DNA of 64,000 bases from Arthrobacter saudimassiliensis. Its GTDB lineage: Bacteria; Actinomycetota; Actinomycetes; Actinomycetales; Micrococcaceae. The stretch spans positions 1,178,001-1,242,000 of the forward strand of contig LN483070.1 in the NCBI GenBank assembly GCA_900016675.1, read 5' to 3'. Below are positions 1 through 8,239 of the stretch, in pieces (positions within the stretch are counted from its first letter, which is position 1; each line of letters begins with the position of its first letter). Both the position numbers and the translations under genes were made by a program. The notes below the pieces were generated by a model. It made no database searches. It was not told the DNA's origin and saw nothing but the letters and a program-made list of their open reading frames with translations.

Positions 1-680
1 ACTCCTACGGCCCCCGAATCACCAATGAACTGATCCGCGAGGCTCTGGCGCCCTATCCCGAGTCGCTGCACATCGCGACCAAGGTCGGCGGCCGCCGGGA
101 CGCGCAGGGCGGCTGGCCGCCGGCCCGGGAGCCGGACCAGCTGCGCCGGCAGGTCGAGGACAACCTGGACGTGCTCGGCCTGGAGCGGCTCGACCTGGTC
201 TATCTGCGGCTCGGCACCGCCCGGGGGCCGGAGGACGGCCCGGTGGGTGCGGCCTTCCGGACACTGCTGGAGCTGCAGGAGCAGGGCGTCATCCGCCATC
301 TGGGCGTCAGCAACGCCACCGGCCGGCAGCTGCGCGAAGCCCGATCGCTGGGACCGGTGGTCAGCGTGCAGAACATGTACAACCTGGCCCACCGGCAGGA
401 CGATGAGCTCATCGACCAGCTGGCCGCCGACGGCGTCGCCTATGTGCCGTTCTTCCCGCTGGGCGGCTTCACCCCGCTGCAGTCCGCGGCGCTCGACGCC
501 GTGGCCGCCCGCTGGAACGCCGCGCCCATGGGCGTGGCGCTCGCCTGGCTGCTCCAGCGCTCGCCGAACATCCTGCTCATCCCGGGCACCTCCTCGGCGG
601 CGCATCTGCGGGAGAACGCCGCCGGTGCGGCTCTCCGGCTGACTGCCGACGACGTGGCCGAGCTGGAGCGGATCGGCTGA
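1..680 (+). CDS. Aldo/keto reductase, 5'-truncated by window start
   Basis: About 225 residues are visible; the reading frame is already open at base 3 and stops with TGA at 678-680. It begins at the family's YGP...NELI helix that follows the catalytic-tyrosine region, so roughly 55 residues, including the catalytic Asp/Tyr, lie outside the window. Visible family landmarks are IRHLGVSN, the strand PVVSVQNMYN, YVPFFPLGG and the NADPH-binding LLIPGTSS. The family reduces aldehydes and ketones with NADPH in the cytosol; the substrate cannot be told. An internal ATG at 171 is not the start, because homology continues upstream of it. Confidence 0.85.
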   Translation, partial: SYGPRITNELIREALAPYPESLHIATKVGGRRDAQGGWPPAREPDQLRRQVEDNLDVLGLERLDLVYLRLGTARGPEDGPVGAAFRTLLELQEQGVIRHLGVSNATGRQLREARSLGPVVSVQNMYNLAHRQDDELIDQLAADGVAYVPFFPLGGFTPLQSAALDAVAARWNAAPMGVALAWLLQRSPNILLIPGTSSAAHLRENAAGAALRLTADDVAELERIG

Positions 681-793
681 GCCTGCCGCTGCCCACCGAT
701 ACGCTCCGCCGCCCTTGACCTGCCCGGCACCGCGGGAGGCACTATCGACCCGGCAGCTTTCGTCCGTCCTCCGCCCGAGCCGAAAGGAATCCC

Positions 794-1174
794 ATGCCCC
801 AGCCCACCGGCTTCGCCGTCTCCCTGAACGTTCCCGATCCGCAGGCCTCCGCGGACTTCCTCACCACCCATCTGGGCTACGCCGTGGAAATGGAGCAGGA
901 CGGCATGGTCTCGCTGAAACATCCCGACGGCGGCTCCAACCTCATCTTCCTGCGCACCGGGCTGCCGACCTTCAAGCCCTCCGAGATAGCCGGCCGCGCC
1001 CGTGACGGGCTGCTGCTGGTGCACGTGGTGGAGGGCATCGACCGCTGGCATGAGCAGCTGGCGGCCGCCGGCGTCGACGTCGTCACCGCACCCGAGACCG
1101 AGCCCTGGGGTGAACGGTACTGCCAGTACCGGGACCCGAACGGGCTGATCGTACAGCTGGTCGAGTGGGTCTGA
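794..1174 (+). CDS. VOC family (glyoxalase/bleomycin resistance-like) protein
   Basis: A 126-residue single-domain protein with the vicinal-oxygen-chelate fold pattern: N-terminal NVPDPQASADFLTTHLGY, a central strand GGSNLIFL, and the C-terminal RYCQYRDPNGLIVQLVEWV typical of glyoxalase-like proteins. Such proteins dimerise and bind a divalent metal, acting as lyases, dioxygenases or drug-binding resistance proteins. Which one applies here cannot be decided. The start is the ATG at 794, preceded by AAAGGA at good distance. It stands alone between an aldo/keto reductase and a methyltransferase, all on the same strand. Confidence 0.8.
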   Translation: MPQPTGFAVSLNVPDPQASADFLTTHLGYAVEMEQDGMVSLKHPDGGSNLIFLRTGLPTFKPSEIAGRARDGLLLVHVVEGIDRWHEQLAAAGVDVVTAPETEPWGERYCQYRDPNGLIVQLVEWV

Positions 1175-1222
1175 TCCGCGCCTAGGCTGGAAGGTAAGAC
1201 TCACCGCCGCAGGAAGGCACGC

Positions 1223-1867
1223 ATGACACATGACCACCACTCGCATCAGGGCGAAGAGCACACCGGCCACGAGCAGTTCGGCAAGGACTACTGGGAGGCG
1301 CACTGGACCGAACCCGGCGGGGACGCCGCCGTCGTGCCCGCCCATCCGGCGCTCGAGGAGGAGATCGCGGGCCTGGCGCCGGGGACGGCGCTCGACGCCG
1401 GCAGCGGCGAAGGTGCCGAGGCGGCATGGCTGGCGACGCACGGCTGGTCGGTGACCGCCGTCGACCTGTCCGCCGAAGCGCTGGGGCGCGCCGCCGCCCG
1501 AGCCCCGGAGGCCGACATCACCTGGATCGAAGCCGACCTCACCGAGTGGCAGCCGGAGGGGACCTTTGATCTGGTCACCACCTTCTACGCGCATCCCACC
1601 ATTCCGCAGCTGGCGTTCTACGCGCGGATCTCCCGCTGGGTGGCCCCGGGCGGGACGCTGCTGATCGTCGGACACCGGCACGGCCACGGACACGGCGCGC
1701 ACGAGCACCCGGAGGAGGCGGTCACGTCCGCCGACGCCGTCCAGGCGCTGCTGGACCCGGCGCAGTGGCGGATCGACACCGCCGTCGAACGCGGCCGCAC
1801 CGCCATCAGCCGGCACGGCGACCCCGTACAGCTGCAGGACGTGGTGGTCCGCGCCGTCCGCCGCTAA
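1223..1867 (+). CDS. Class I SAM-dependent methyltransferase with histidine-rich segments
   Basis: A 214-residue Rossmann-type methyltransferase. Motif I is ALDAGSGEGAEAAWL (about residues 57-70), followed by the acidic strand VTAVDLSAEAL and FDLVTTFYAHP. It resembles TehB/thiopurine-like small-molecule methyltransferases; the acceptor is unknown. Two histidine-rich stretches are unusual: residues 3-16 hold six His, and residues 151-162 hold six His in HRHGHGHGAHEH, just after the motif-III-like LLIVG strand. They could bind a metal (inference). The start ATG 1223 follows a good AGGAAG ribosome site. Confidence 0.8.
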   Translation: MTHDHHSHQGEEHTGHEQFGKDYWEAHWTEPGGDAAVVPAHPALEEEIAGLAPGTALDAGSGEGAEAAWLATHGWSVTAVDLSAEALGRAAARAPEADITWIEADLTEWQPEGTFDLVTTFYAHPTIPQLAFYARISRWVAPGGTLLIVGHRHGHGHGAHEHPEEAVTSADAVQALLDPAQWRIDTAVERGRTAISRHGDPVQLQDVVVRAVRR

Positions 1868-1903
1868 AGGCAGCACTCCCTCCGCCGGGCCTTCGGCCTG
1901 TCC

Positions 1904-2653
1904 TTACAGCGCCAGCACGACCCCGAGCACCAGCGGAATCCCCACGAACACCGCCAGGAACACGACGACGGCGGCGCGGCCCTTCGCGTTGCCGACGTTT
2001 ACCGTCATCCCGGTGCCGGACCCGCTGCGCTTGGGCACCAGGACGTGCGGGTCATCGGGGTTGTTGTAGAAGCCGCCCGCGACCCAGAGCCTGTCCTCGG
2101 CCTGCTCTTCCTCCGTGGGCTGGATGCCGCGGGCCAGGGCGGTGCGCCGGGCCCAGCGGGATGCCAGCGCATAGGCGGCCACGACTGCCGCCAGCAGCAG
2201 CGCGGTGCCCGTCAGCGCCGGCCAGAGGGCCACCTGCTCCGGATTCCGCCAGCCGTTCACCGTCAGGTACCCGAGGATGCACGCCAGCAGTACGCCGACG
2301 CCGCCCATCGCCGCGATGGTGCCGCGGATCATGCCTTCGCGCCGGTACAGCTCCCAGGCCGTGGCTTCCCGCTCCGCGGGAACCATCAGGGGCACCGCGG
2401 CGGCGATCAGCGCGAGGAACAGGATGAGTCCCGCCCCGATCAGCAGGGGCAGGAAGACCGAGCCGAAGGACTTCTCCGCCCAGGCATCGGGCTGCCCGGA
2501 GCCTCCCCAGTGGGTCGGCACGGTGTCCGGAAGTGAGTCGTAAATCGTCGCCCCGTAGGCGAAGCACCCGGCCAGGATCAGCAGCGCCGCGGGATACAGC
2601 AGCCAGAGTGCGGCGCGGCCGCGGGTGATCTGAAGGTCGGTCTCGGCGGTCAT
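1904..2653 (-). CDS. DUF1648/SdpI-like membrane protein with DUF5808 tail
   Basis: A 249-residue multi-pass membrane protein starting MTAETDLQITRG. The first helix (about residues 14-35) leads into LPDTVPTHWGGSGQPDAW, the hallmark of DUF1648 (also found in SdpI immunity-like proteins). Further hydrophobic helices follow near residues 50-75, 100-125 and 130-155, and two more at the C-terminus. The stretch FYNNPDDPHVLVPKR near residue 195 is the DUF5808 signature. Function is unknown. The start at 2653 is chosen because a TAGGCT hexamer sits 8 bases upstream (leaderless start); an in-frame upstream ATG at 2692 has no support. Confidence 0.75.
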   Translation of the reverse strand: MTAETDLQITRGRAALWLLYPAALLILAGCFAYGATIYDSLPDTVPTHWGGSGQPDAWAEKSFGSVFLPLLIGAGLILFLALIAAAVPLMVPAEREATAWELYRREGMIRGTIAAMGGVGVLLACILGYLTVNGWRNPEQVALWPALTGTALLLAAVVAAYALASRWARRTALARGIQPTEEEQAEDRLWVAGGFYNNPDDPHVLVPKRSGSGTGMTVNVGNAKGRAAVVVFLAVFVGIPLVLGVVLAL

Positions 2654-2661
2654 GGGTCCAC

Positions 2662-2667
2662 AGCCTA
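2662..2667 (-). promoter_or_regulatory. Leaderless -10 element of the DUF1648 gene
   Basis: TAGGCT on the minus strand, 8 bases before the ATG at 2653. It matches the actinobacterial TAnnnT -10 consensus, so the transcript would start at or next to the start codon. Confidence 0.4.
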
Positions 2668-2718
2668 ACCCGGGCCGTGCGGGGCGGCGCACTCCGCTGC
2701 CGGCCGACGCCGGTGGCT

Positions 2719-3684
2719 TTAGTCGATCAGCGACGCCAGGAAGTCGTCAGCGGCGGCGACGTCGGCGCGGTCGTAGGCGCTGACGCTGGGCATGATTTCC
2801 GCGGCCCCGGTCCGCTCAAGCAGCCGTTCCAGCTGCCCGGCGACCTGCTCGGGCGTGCCGGTGACGGCCGAGGCCGTGAACGAGCGGACCGCAGCGGCCT
2901 TTTTCGGGCTTGCCTTCGCCAGCAGCTCGCGGACTTCCTCCAGCGGCTGCAGCGGGCGGAACTCGCCGACGTCGCGCGAATCCGCATGCGCCCAGGCCTC
3001 GGGCAGCAGCAGCTCCCGGGCACGGCCGGCGTCGTCGGCGACCGAGACCTCCACGCTGGCGATCAGGTAGGGCTCCGGCGCCGTGTCGCTGGGCCGGAAG
3101 TCGGCGAAGTAGCGGCCGAGGGCGGCGGTGTTGCCGAGCAGGGGCCCGCCGACCACCGCCGGCAGGCCCAGCCGCGCTGCCAGCGACAGTCCGTCCTTGA
3201 TCGCCAGGAGGAACATCGGCGGGGCGGCGGTCCGGGGCCGGGCCGTGAGTCCGGCCCGGCCGTGCAGGTAGTCCCGGACCTCGGCCACTTCGGCGGCGTA
3301 TTCGCCGTCGCGCAGCACGGTGCGTCCCAGCGCCTGGCGCACGGGGGCCGTGAAGCCCAGGGAGCCGCCCAGCCCGAGGTCGATCCGTCCCGGGGCGAGC
3401 GCCTCCAGCAGCAGCGCCTGCTCGGCGATCACCAGCGGCCGGTGGTTGGGCACCATGATCCCGCCGGTGCCGAGCCGGATCCGCTGCGTGCGGGCACCGA
3501 CTGCGGCCAGCAGCAGCGACGGCGCGGAAATGGCAATGCCGGGAACGGCATGATGCTCGGCGGTCCAGAACCGGGAGAACCCAAGCTGCTCGGCCCGTAC
3601 CGCCCGATCCACGGTGGCGGTGATCGTCTCGGCGTCCGGCTCGCCGACGCGGGTCCGTGCCCGGTCCAGCAGGGAGATGCGCAT
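2719..3684 (-). CDS. LLM class flavin-dependent oxidoreductase (MsnO8-like)
   Basis: A 321-residue TIM-barrel luciferase-like protein. It starts MRISLLDRARTRVGE and shows LGFSRFWTAEHHAVPG, IRLGTGGIMVPNH and GRIDLGLGGSLG, the signature blocks of the MsnO8-type LLM subgroup. These enzymes use reduced FMN or F420 to oxidise small organic molecules; the cofactor cannot be read off. The ATG at 3684 overlaps the stop of the upstream gene by one base (TGATG), implying translational coupling. That partner resembles F420:NADPH oxidoreductase, which makes F420 a reasonable guess for the cofactor. Confidence 0.8.
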   Translation of the reverse strand: MRISLLDRARTRVGEPDAETITATVDRAVRAEQLGFSRFWTAEHHAVPGIAISAPSLLLAAVGARTQRIRLGTGGIMVPNHRPLVIAEQALLLEALAPGRIDLGLGGSLGFTAPVRQALGRTVLRDGEYAAEVAEVRDYLHGRAGLTARPRTAAPPMFLLAIKDGLSLAARLGLPAVVGGPLLGNTAALGRYFADFRPSDTAPEPYLIASVEVSVADDAGRARELLLPEAWAHADSRDVGEFRPLQPLEEVRELLAKASPKKAAAVRSFTASAVTGTPEQVAGQLERLLERTGAAEIMPSVSAYDRADVAAADDFLASLID

Positions 3685-4391
3685 CAGGGCCGGCCCGCCG
3701 GCACCGCGACCAGCTCGCGGAGCTCCGCCGCGGTCAGCCGGGCACCGAAGGCCGGTCCGCCGGGCTCGAGGAAACGCGTCGCGGCCAGCGAGTCCACCGG
3801 GACGGGATCGTAGCCCAGCCGGTCCACCAGCCCGGCGACCAGCGCGACGGCGCCCGGCTCGTCTCCGGCCACGGCCAGGCCCAGGCGCTCCGGATGCCCG
3901 GCGGGGCGCCGGTCCGGCTCCAGGTGGTGGTAGCCGGTGTGGTTGAAGGTCTTGACCACGATGGCCTCCGGGAACATCTGCTGCACCACCGGGCTGGAGC
4001 CCTGCTCGGCGGCGTCGAAGGCGGCGATGCTGCCATCCACCGGCGGCCAGTAGTTCATCGAGTCCACCACGATCCGCCCCGCCAGCAGCGCGGGATCGAG
4101 GTCCGGCAGCCGGTGCAGCGGCAGGGCGAGGACCACCAGGTCGGCCTCCGCCACGGCATCGGCCGTCCAGCGCGCCTCGGCGCCGGGGGCGAGGATCCCG
4201 ATCATCAGCGCCAGCTCCGCAGGATCGCCGGAGCCCGACAGCGTGACCCGGTATCCGGCCTCCAGCAGGCTGCGGGCGACGACGGTGCCCACCTTTCCGG
4301 CCCCGATGACTGCGACCTGCTGGACGGATCGGGCGGCGGCGGGCTCTGCGGGGGAGAGTCGGAGGTTCTCGACGGGCGGCTGGCTGCTCAT
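3684..4391 (-). CDS. NADPH-dependent F420 reductase-like / NAD(P)-binding protein
   Basis: A 235-residue Rossmann protein: after a 35-residue leader comes VAVIGAGKVGTVVARSLLEAG (about 37-57), then ADLVVLALPLHRLPDL, IVVDSMNYWPPVDGS and VVKTFNHTGYHHLE, the pattern of the F420-dependent NADP reductase / YrkJ-like dinucleotide-binding family. The role would be hydride transfer between NADP(H) and a deazaflavin or flavin. The start MSSQPP at 4391 is preferred to further in-frame codons upstream, which encode an unconserved Arg/Gly-rich stretch. It lies immediately before the LLM oxidoreductase, overlapping by one base. Confidence 0.7.
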   Translation of the reverse strand: MSSQPPVENLRLSPAEPAAARSVQQVAVIGAGKVGTVVARSLLEAGYRVTLSGSGDPAELALMIGILAPGAEARWTADAVAEADLVVLALPLHRLPDLDPALLAGRIVVDSMNYWPPVDGSIAAFDAAEQGSSPVVQQMFPEAIVVKTFNHTGYHHLEPDRRPAGHPERLGLAVAGDEPGAVALVAGLVDRLGYDPVPVDSLAATRFLEPGGPAFGARLTAAELRELVAVPAGRP

Positions 4392-4461
4392 GCCTTCGGC
4401 AACGCCCGCACCCGGCCCGCCATTCCCGCAGGTTTCCGGCGGGTACCGGACCGCGGACCGC

Positions 4462-4490
4462 TTTCGGCCCGGACTCCGCACGCCTAAAGT
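4462..4490 (+). promoter_or_regulatory. Probable promoter of the sorbosone dehydrogenase gene
   Basis: TTTCGG (4462-4467), a 17-bp spacer and TAAAGT (4485-4490) lie 37 bp upstream of the ATG at 4528. The -10 fits TAnnnT well; the -35 is weak. Confidence 0.35.
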
Positions 4491-4527
4491 GGACGCCACT
4501 GCGCTTCCGCCAGGTCAGGAGGCAGCC

Positions 4528-5691
4528 ATGCCCTTGAGCGCCGCCCACCGGAACCTGACCGAGCCCTGCCCTCCGCCCCGGCAGGCGCAACCGCCTCCGC
4601 CCCGGCGAGCGTACCGCCGCGCCGTCGGGCTCGCCGTCGTCCTGCTGCTCCCCGGACTCGCGGGATGCACATCCGGCCCGGGGCAGCAGGGCCCGGCACC
4701 GGCCACATCATCCGCAACCGCCGCGGCCGTGGAGACGATCACGGAGGACCTGGACGCGCCGTGGTCCATCACCTTTACCGCCGACGGCATCCCGCTGGTG
4801 AGCGAGCGTGGCACCGCGCGGATCCTCGAACTGGACGCCGACGGCGGCGCCCGCGACGTCGGCACGATCGACGGCGTCGGGCCGCGCGGAGAAGGCGGCC
4901 TGCTGGGCATCGCCGCCCACGAGGGATACCTCTACACCTACTTCACCGGCCGGGGCGAAAACCGGATCGAACGCCGGGAACTGACCGGCACGCCCGGCGC
5001 CCTGGGCCTCGGCCCGGCCCAGACGCTGCTGGCAGGCATCCCCGCCGGAGCGATCCACAACGGCGGCCGGATCGCCTTCGGCCCGGACGGGATGCTGTAC
5101 GCCACGGCCGGCGACGCCGGGAACTCCGAGAAGGCGCAGGATCGGGCCGCGCTCGCCGGCAAGATCCTGCGGCTGGAGCCCGACGGCGCGGTGCCGGACG
5201 ACAACCCGTTTCCCGCGTCGCCGGTGTACAGCTACGGGCACCGCAACCCGCAGGGCCTGGCCTGGGACGCCGACGGGACGCTGTACGCCAGCGAGTTCGG
5301 GCAGAACACCTGGGACGAACTGAACGTCATCGACCCCGGCGGCAACTACGGCTGGCCTGCGGTCGAAGGCGCCGCCGGGGCCGAAGCGGCCGACGGCCCG
5401 GACTTCGTCGACCCGGTGCAGCAGTGGGAACCGGCGGCCGCGAGTCCCAGCGGCATCGCCGTCGCCGGCGGCAGCATCTGGATTGCGAACCTGCGCGGCG
5501 AACGGCTCCGCGAGGTGCCCTTGGACGACACCGGCACGGCGACCGAGTACCTCGTGGGGGAATACGGGCGGCTGCGCGACGTCGTCACCGCTCCCGACGG
5601 CGCGCTGTGGGTGCTCACCAACAACACCGACGGGCGCGGCAGCCCCGCGCCCGGGGATGACCGGATCCTGCGCGTCGACGTCGGCGCCTGA
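4528..5691 (+). CDS. PQQ-dependent sugar (glucose/sorbosone) dehydrogenase lipoprotein
   Basis: A 387-residue exported protein. The N-terminus has a basic region (RRAYRRAVG), a hydrophobic core and the lipobox LAGC near residue 50, so it should be anchored in the outer face of the membrane. The mature part is a soluble-GDH/YliI-type six-bladed propeller: LDAPWSITFTADGIPLVSER, GGLLGIA, HNGGRIAFGPDGMLYATAGD, YSYGHRNPQGLAWD and FGQNTWDELNVI are family signatures, including the catalytic-His strand and PQQ-site residues. It would oxidise aldose sugars or a related polyol in the wall space. The ATG at 4528 has a strong AGGAGG ribosome site. Confidence 0.85.
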   Translation: MPLSAAHRNLTEPCPPPRQAQPPPPRRAYRRAVGLAVVLLLPGLAGCTSGPGQQGPAPATSSATAAAVETITEDLDAPWSITFTADGIPLVSERGTARILELDADGGARDVGTIDGVGPRGEGGLLGIAAHEGYLYTYFTGRGENRIERRELTGTPGALGLGPAQTLLAGIPAGAIHNGGRIAFGPDGMLYATAGDAGNSEKAQDRAALAGKILRLEPDGAVPDDNPFPASPVYSYGHRNPQGLAWDADGTLYASEFGQNTWDELNVIDPGGNYGWPAVEGAAGAEAADGPDFVDPVQQWEPAAASPSGIAVAGGSIWIANLRGERLREVPLDDTGTATEYLVGEYGRLRDVVTAPDGALWVLTNNTDGRGSPAPGDDRILRVDVGA

Positions 5692-5709
5692 GCCCTGCCT
5701 CTGTGGCGG

Positions 5710-6588
5710 CTACTTGAGCAGCCGGGAGAGCCGGCGGTCCGCCAGGATCTTGCCGCCGGTCTGGCAGTTGGGGCAGTACTCCATGGAGTTGTCGGCGAAG
5801 GACACGCTGCGCACCGTGTCCCCGCACACCGGGCAGACCTCACCGGCCCGGCCGTGCACGCGCATGCCGCTGCGCTTGGCGTCCTTCAGTTCGGCCGCCG
5901 GCTTGCCCGCCGCTGCCGCCACCGCCCCCGCCAGCACCCCGCGCAGCGCCGTGTACAGTCGCTGCACCTCGTCGGCGTCCAGCGAGTCCGCGAGCGCGAA
6001 CGGGGACATGTGCGCCGCGTGCAGGATCTCATCGGAGTAGGCATTGCCGACGCCGGCGATCGTGCCCTGGTCCCGCAGCACGCCCTTGATCTGCGTCCGC
6101 CGCCCGGCGAGCAGGCCGGCGAACACCTCGGCGGTGAAATCCTCATCCAGCGGATCCGGGCCCAGGCGGGCGATGCCAGGCACCTGGTCCGGTTCACGCA
6201 CCACGTAGACGGCCAGGGATTTCTTCGTGCCGGCCTCGGTCAGGTCGAACCCGGAGCCGTCGGAGAAGCTGGCCCGCAGCGCGGTCCGGCCCTTGCCGGG
6301 CTTCAGCGGAGCGGCGGGCGCCTGCTCGTACCAGCGCAGCCAGCCGGCCTTGGCCAGATGGAACACCAGGTGCAGCTGCTCGCCGGTGCCCGGGTCCGCC
6401 GCCGCCAGGTCCAGGAACTTGCCGTGCCGGACGACGCCGGTCACCGCCGCGCCGTCGAGCGCGCCGATGGGCGGGTCAAAGGTCTTCAGGGCGTTGATCT
6501 GGCCGACGGCCACGCGCGTCAGCTGCAGCCCGCGCGTGCGTTCATCCAGGAATCGGACCAGGCCCTCCACTTCCGGCATCTCAGGCAT
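5710..6588 (-). CDS. Fpg/Nei family DNA glycosylase
   Basis: A 292-residue formamidopyrimidine-DNA glycosylase family protein. It begins MPEMPEVEGL: after Met removal Pro-2 is the catalytic nucleophile and Glu-3 the general acid, which fixes the start at 6588. VVRHGKFLDL carries the conserved Lys. The H2TH region IAGVGNAYSDEILHAA is present, and a C-terminal CxxC...CxxC zinc finger (CPVCG...CPNCQTGGK) is intact. It should excise oxidised bases and cut abasic sites during base excision repair. It is one of the extra Fpg/Nei paralogues common in Actinobacteria; assignment to MutM or Nei is not possible here. Confidence 0.85.
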   Translation of the reverse strand: MPEMPEVEGLVRFLDERTRGLQLTRVAVGQINALKTFDPPIGALDGAAVTGVVRHGKFLDLAAADPGTGEQLHLVFHLAKAGWLRWYEQAPAAPLKPGKGRTALRASFSDGSGFDLTEAGTKKSLAVYVVREPDQVPGIARLGPDPLDEDFTAEVFAGLLAGRRTQIKGVLRDQGTIAGVGNAYSDEILHAAHMSPFALADSLDADEVQRLYTALRGVLAGAVAAAAGKPAAELKDAKRSGMRVHGRAGEVCPVCGDTVRSVSFADNSMEYCPNCQTGGKILADRRLSRLLK

Positions 6589-6652
6589 GCGCCCATCCTT
6601 CCACCGGCCGCCGCCGATGGCGACCTTGCCGGCGGGTCCGCGGCCGCCGTCG

Positions 6653-7642
6653 TCACGCGAGCCCGGGCCCCGGAGAGGCCGGCGCAGGCAGCAGCCGGGG
6701 CAGGATCCGGACGCAGGCCACCATGCCGATCAGTTCCACGAGGGTCTGCGTGACGACGACCAGGGGCACCAGCGCCAGGGAGTCCGGCAGGGCCAGGGCC
6801 AGCGGAAGAACCACGAGGGAGTTCCTCGTCGCTCCGCTGAAGACCGCCGCGGTGGAACTGCCCGGGTCCAGGCCCGCCGTCCGGGCGGCGAGCAGGCCCA
6901 GCGGGACCATGACGGCCAGGAAGGCGACGTACACCGGCACCACAGCGAGCAGGGCTCCGAGTTCCCGCCCCACGCCCACGATCTGGGAGGCGACCACCAC
7001 GGCGAGCACCAGCATCATCAGCGGAACCATCAGGTCCTGCAGCAGGGCCATCCGGCGGCGCGCGGCCGACCAACGGCGCGCCAGGCGCTGGACCAGGGCC
7101 GCCGCCGCCAGCGGAACGGCGATCAGGCCGATGAGCGCCTCAAGGAAGGGCGCAGGGTCGATGAGCGAGACCAGGTCCGGTCCGATGAACAGCAGCAGGA
7201 AGAGCGGGAGGAACAGCATCTGGGCCAGCATCAGGACCGGCGCCGCGGCGAGCAGGCGGTCGCTCGAACCGCCGGCCAGGCCGGTGAACACGATGACGTA
7301 GTCGATGCAGGGGGCCAGCAGGACGAGCAGCACCCCGACGAGCAGCGCCTGCTCCCCGGCGACGAACCGGGACAGGGCGTAGACCACAAGCGGTACCACC
7401 AGGAAGTTCAGGACCAGCACCGTGGCCATGAACCGGCCGTCCCGGACGGCGCGGCCGATCCGGGCGAACGGAATGCCCAGGAAGGTGGCAAACAGCAGCA
7501 GGCCCAGGGCGGGGTTGATGGATCGCTGAAGGGGATCGGCGGCGGCCGGCGCGAGCCATCCGATGATTCCGCCGGCCGCAAGGGCCAGCAGGTAGAGGCC
7601 CACCTGGTGTTGTTCCATTCGGGCCACCAGACGCGTCTGCAT
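6653..7642 (-). CDS. Bile acid:sodium symporter/ACR3-like transporter (putative arsenite efflux)
   Basis: A 329-residue polytopic membrane protein with about ten hydrophobic helices. The helix-4 motif LLLVLLAPCIDYVIVF has the conserved cysteine that is essential in ACR3 arsenite permeases, and the fold LGLLLFATFLGIPF near residue 50 matches the 'arsenic resistance protein' branch of the BASS superfamily. It would export a small anion using the proton gradient. No arsR, arsC or arsenate reductase is nearby, so the arsenic role is inferred from family only. The start ATG 7642 sits 6 bases after a TAGGCT hexamer (leaderless). Confidence 0.7.
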   Translation of the reverse strand: MQTRLVARMEQHQVGLYLLALAAGGIIGWLAPAAADPLQRSINPALGLLLFATFLGIPFARIGRAVRDGRFMATVLVLNFLVVPLVVYALSRFVAGEQALLVGVLLVLLAPCIDYVIVFTGLAGGSSDRLLAAAPVLMLAQMLFLPLFLLLFIGPDLVSLIDPAPFLEALIGLIAVPLAAAALVQRLARRWSAARRRMALLQDLMVPLMMLVLAVVVASQIVGVGRELGALLAVVPVYVAFLAVMVPLGLLAARTAGLDPGSSTAAVFSGATRNSLVVLPLALALPDSLALVPLVVVTQTLVELIGMVACVRILPRLLPAPASPGPGLA

Positions 7643-7648
7643 GCACCC

Positions 7649-7654
7649 AGCCTA
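7649..7654 (-). promoter_or_regulatory. Leaderless -10 element of the ACR3-like gene
   Basis: TAGGCT on the minus strand, exactly 6 bases before the ATG at 7642; no Shine-Dalgarno sequence is present, as expected for a leaderless mRNA. Confidence 0.5.
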
Positions 7655-7722
7655 AGGTGGAGTGCCCGCCCGGATTCGCGCCCCCGCTCCGGCACCGCGC
7701 ACCGCCGCCGCCTGGGGCGGAG

Positions 7723-8049
7723 CTAGCCTGACCGGTTGAACTCCAGCGCCACACCCAGCCAGAAGGCCAGCTGCTCCTGGTCGGCGACGGCGTCCCCGCT
7801 CACGGAGATCCAGCCTTCCCCCATGCTGCGCCCGGCGCCCATCTCCGCCTGTGCCGCTTCCGGCCTGCCCAGCAGCTCGGCATGGCGGTCCGGTGACACC
7901 CGCACCAGCAGATCACCGGTCTTCCGGGCAGCGGCCACCATCTTTCCGTTGACCATGAAGGACCGGCCGCCGAACATGGCCACTTCCCGGACCGGCGGCC
8001 CCGCCGCCAGCCCGGCCCGTACCCGGCCTGCCAGATCCTCCTGCGCCAT
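7723..8049 (-). CDS. TfoX/Sxy N-terminal domain protein
   Basis: A 108-residue protein with the TfoX N-terminal domain pattern: VREVAMFGGRSFMVNGKMVAAARKTG (split motif), then LLVRVSPDRHAELL and ending in an alpha-helical tail. In gammaproteobacteria the full-length protein controls competence; actinobacterial single-domain versions have no established function. The ATG at 8049 is preceded by an AAGGG-rich ribosome site, better than an upstream in-frame ATG at 8121. It is divergent from the NTF2-like gene. Confidence 0.7.
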   Translation of the reverse strand: MAQEDLAGRVRAGLAAGPPVREVAMFGGRSFMVNGKMVAAARKTGDLLVRVSPDRHAELLGRPEAAQAEMGAGRSMGEGWISVSGDAVADQEQLAFWLGVALEFNRSG

Positions 8050-8239
8050 CGGTCGCCCCTTCCCTTGATCCCGGGCACCGTCCTGCCGGTATGGGGCCGG
8101 ATTCGCCGCCGGCTGCCGCAACCGCCCCGATTCGCTTCTGGTGCCCCGGGTACCGGCCTATTCTGTCTCCGGGCGCCGCCGCGGCGACCTGCCGGACTGT
8201 AGCTGACCGGGCCGCCGCCGGGTACCAGGGGAGGACGAT

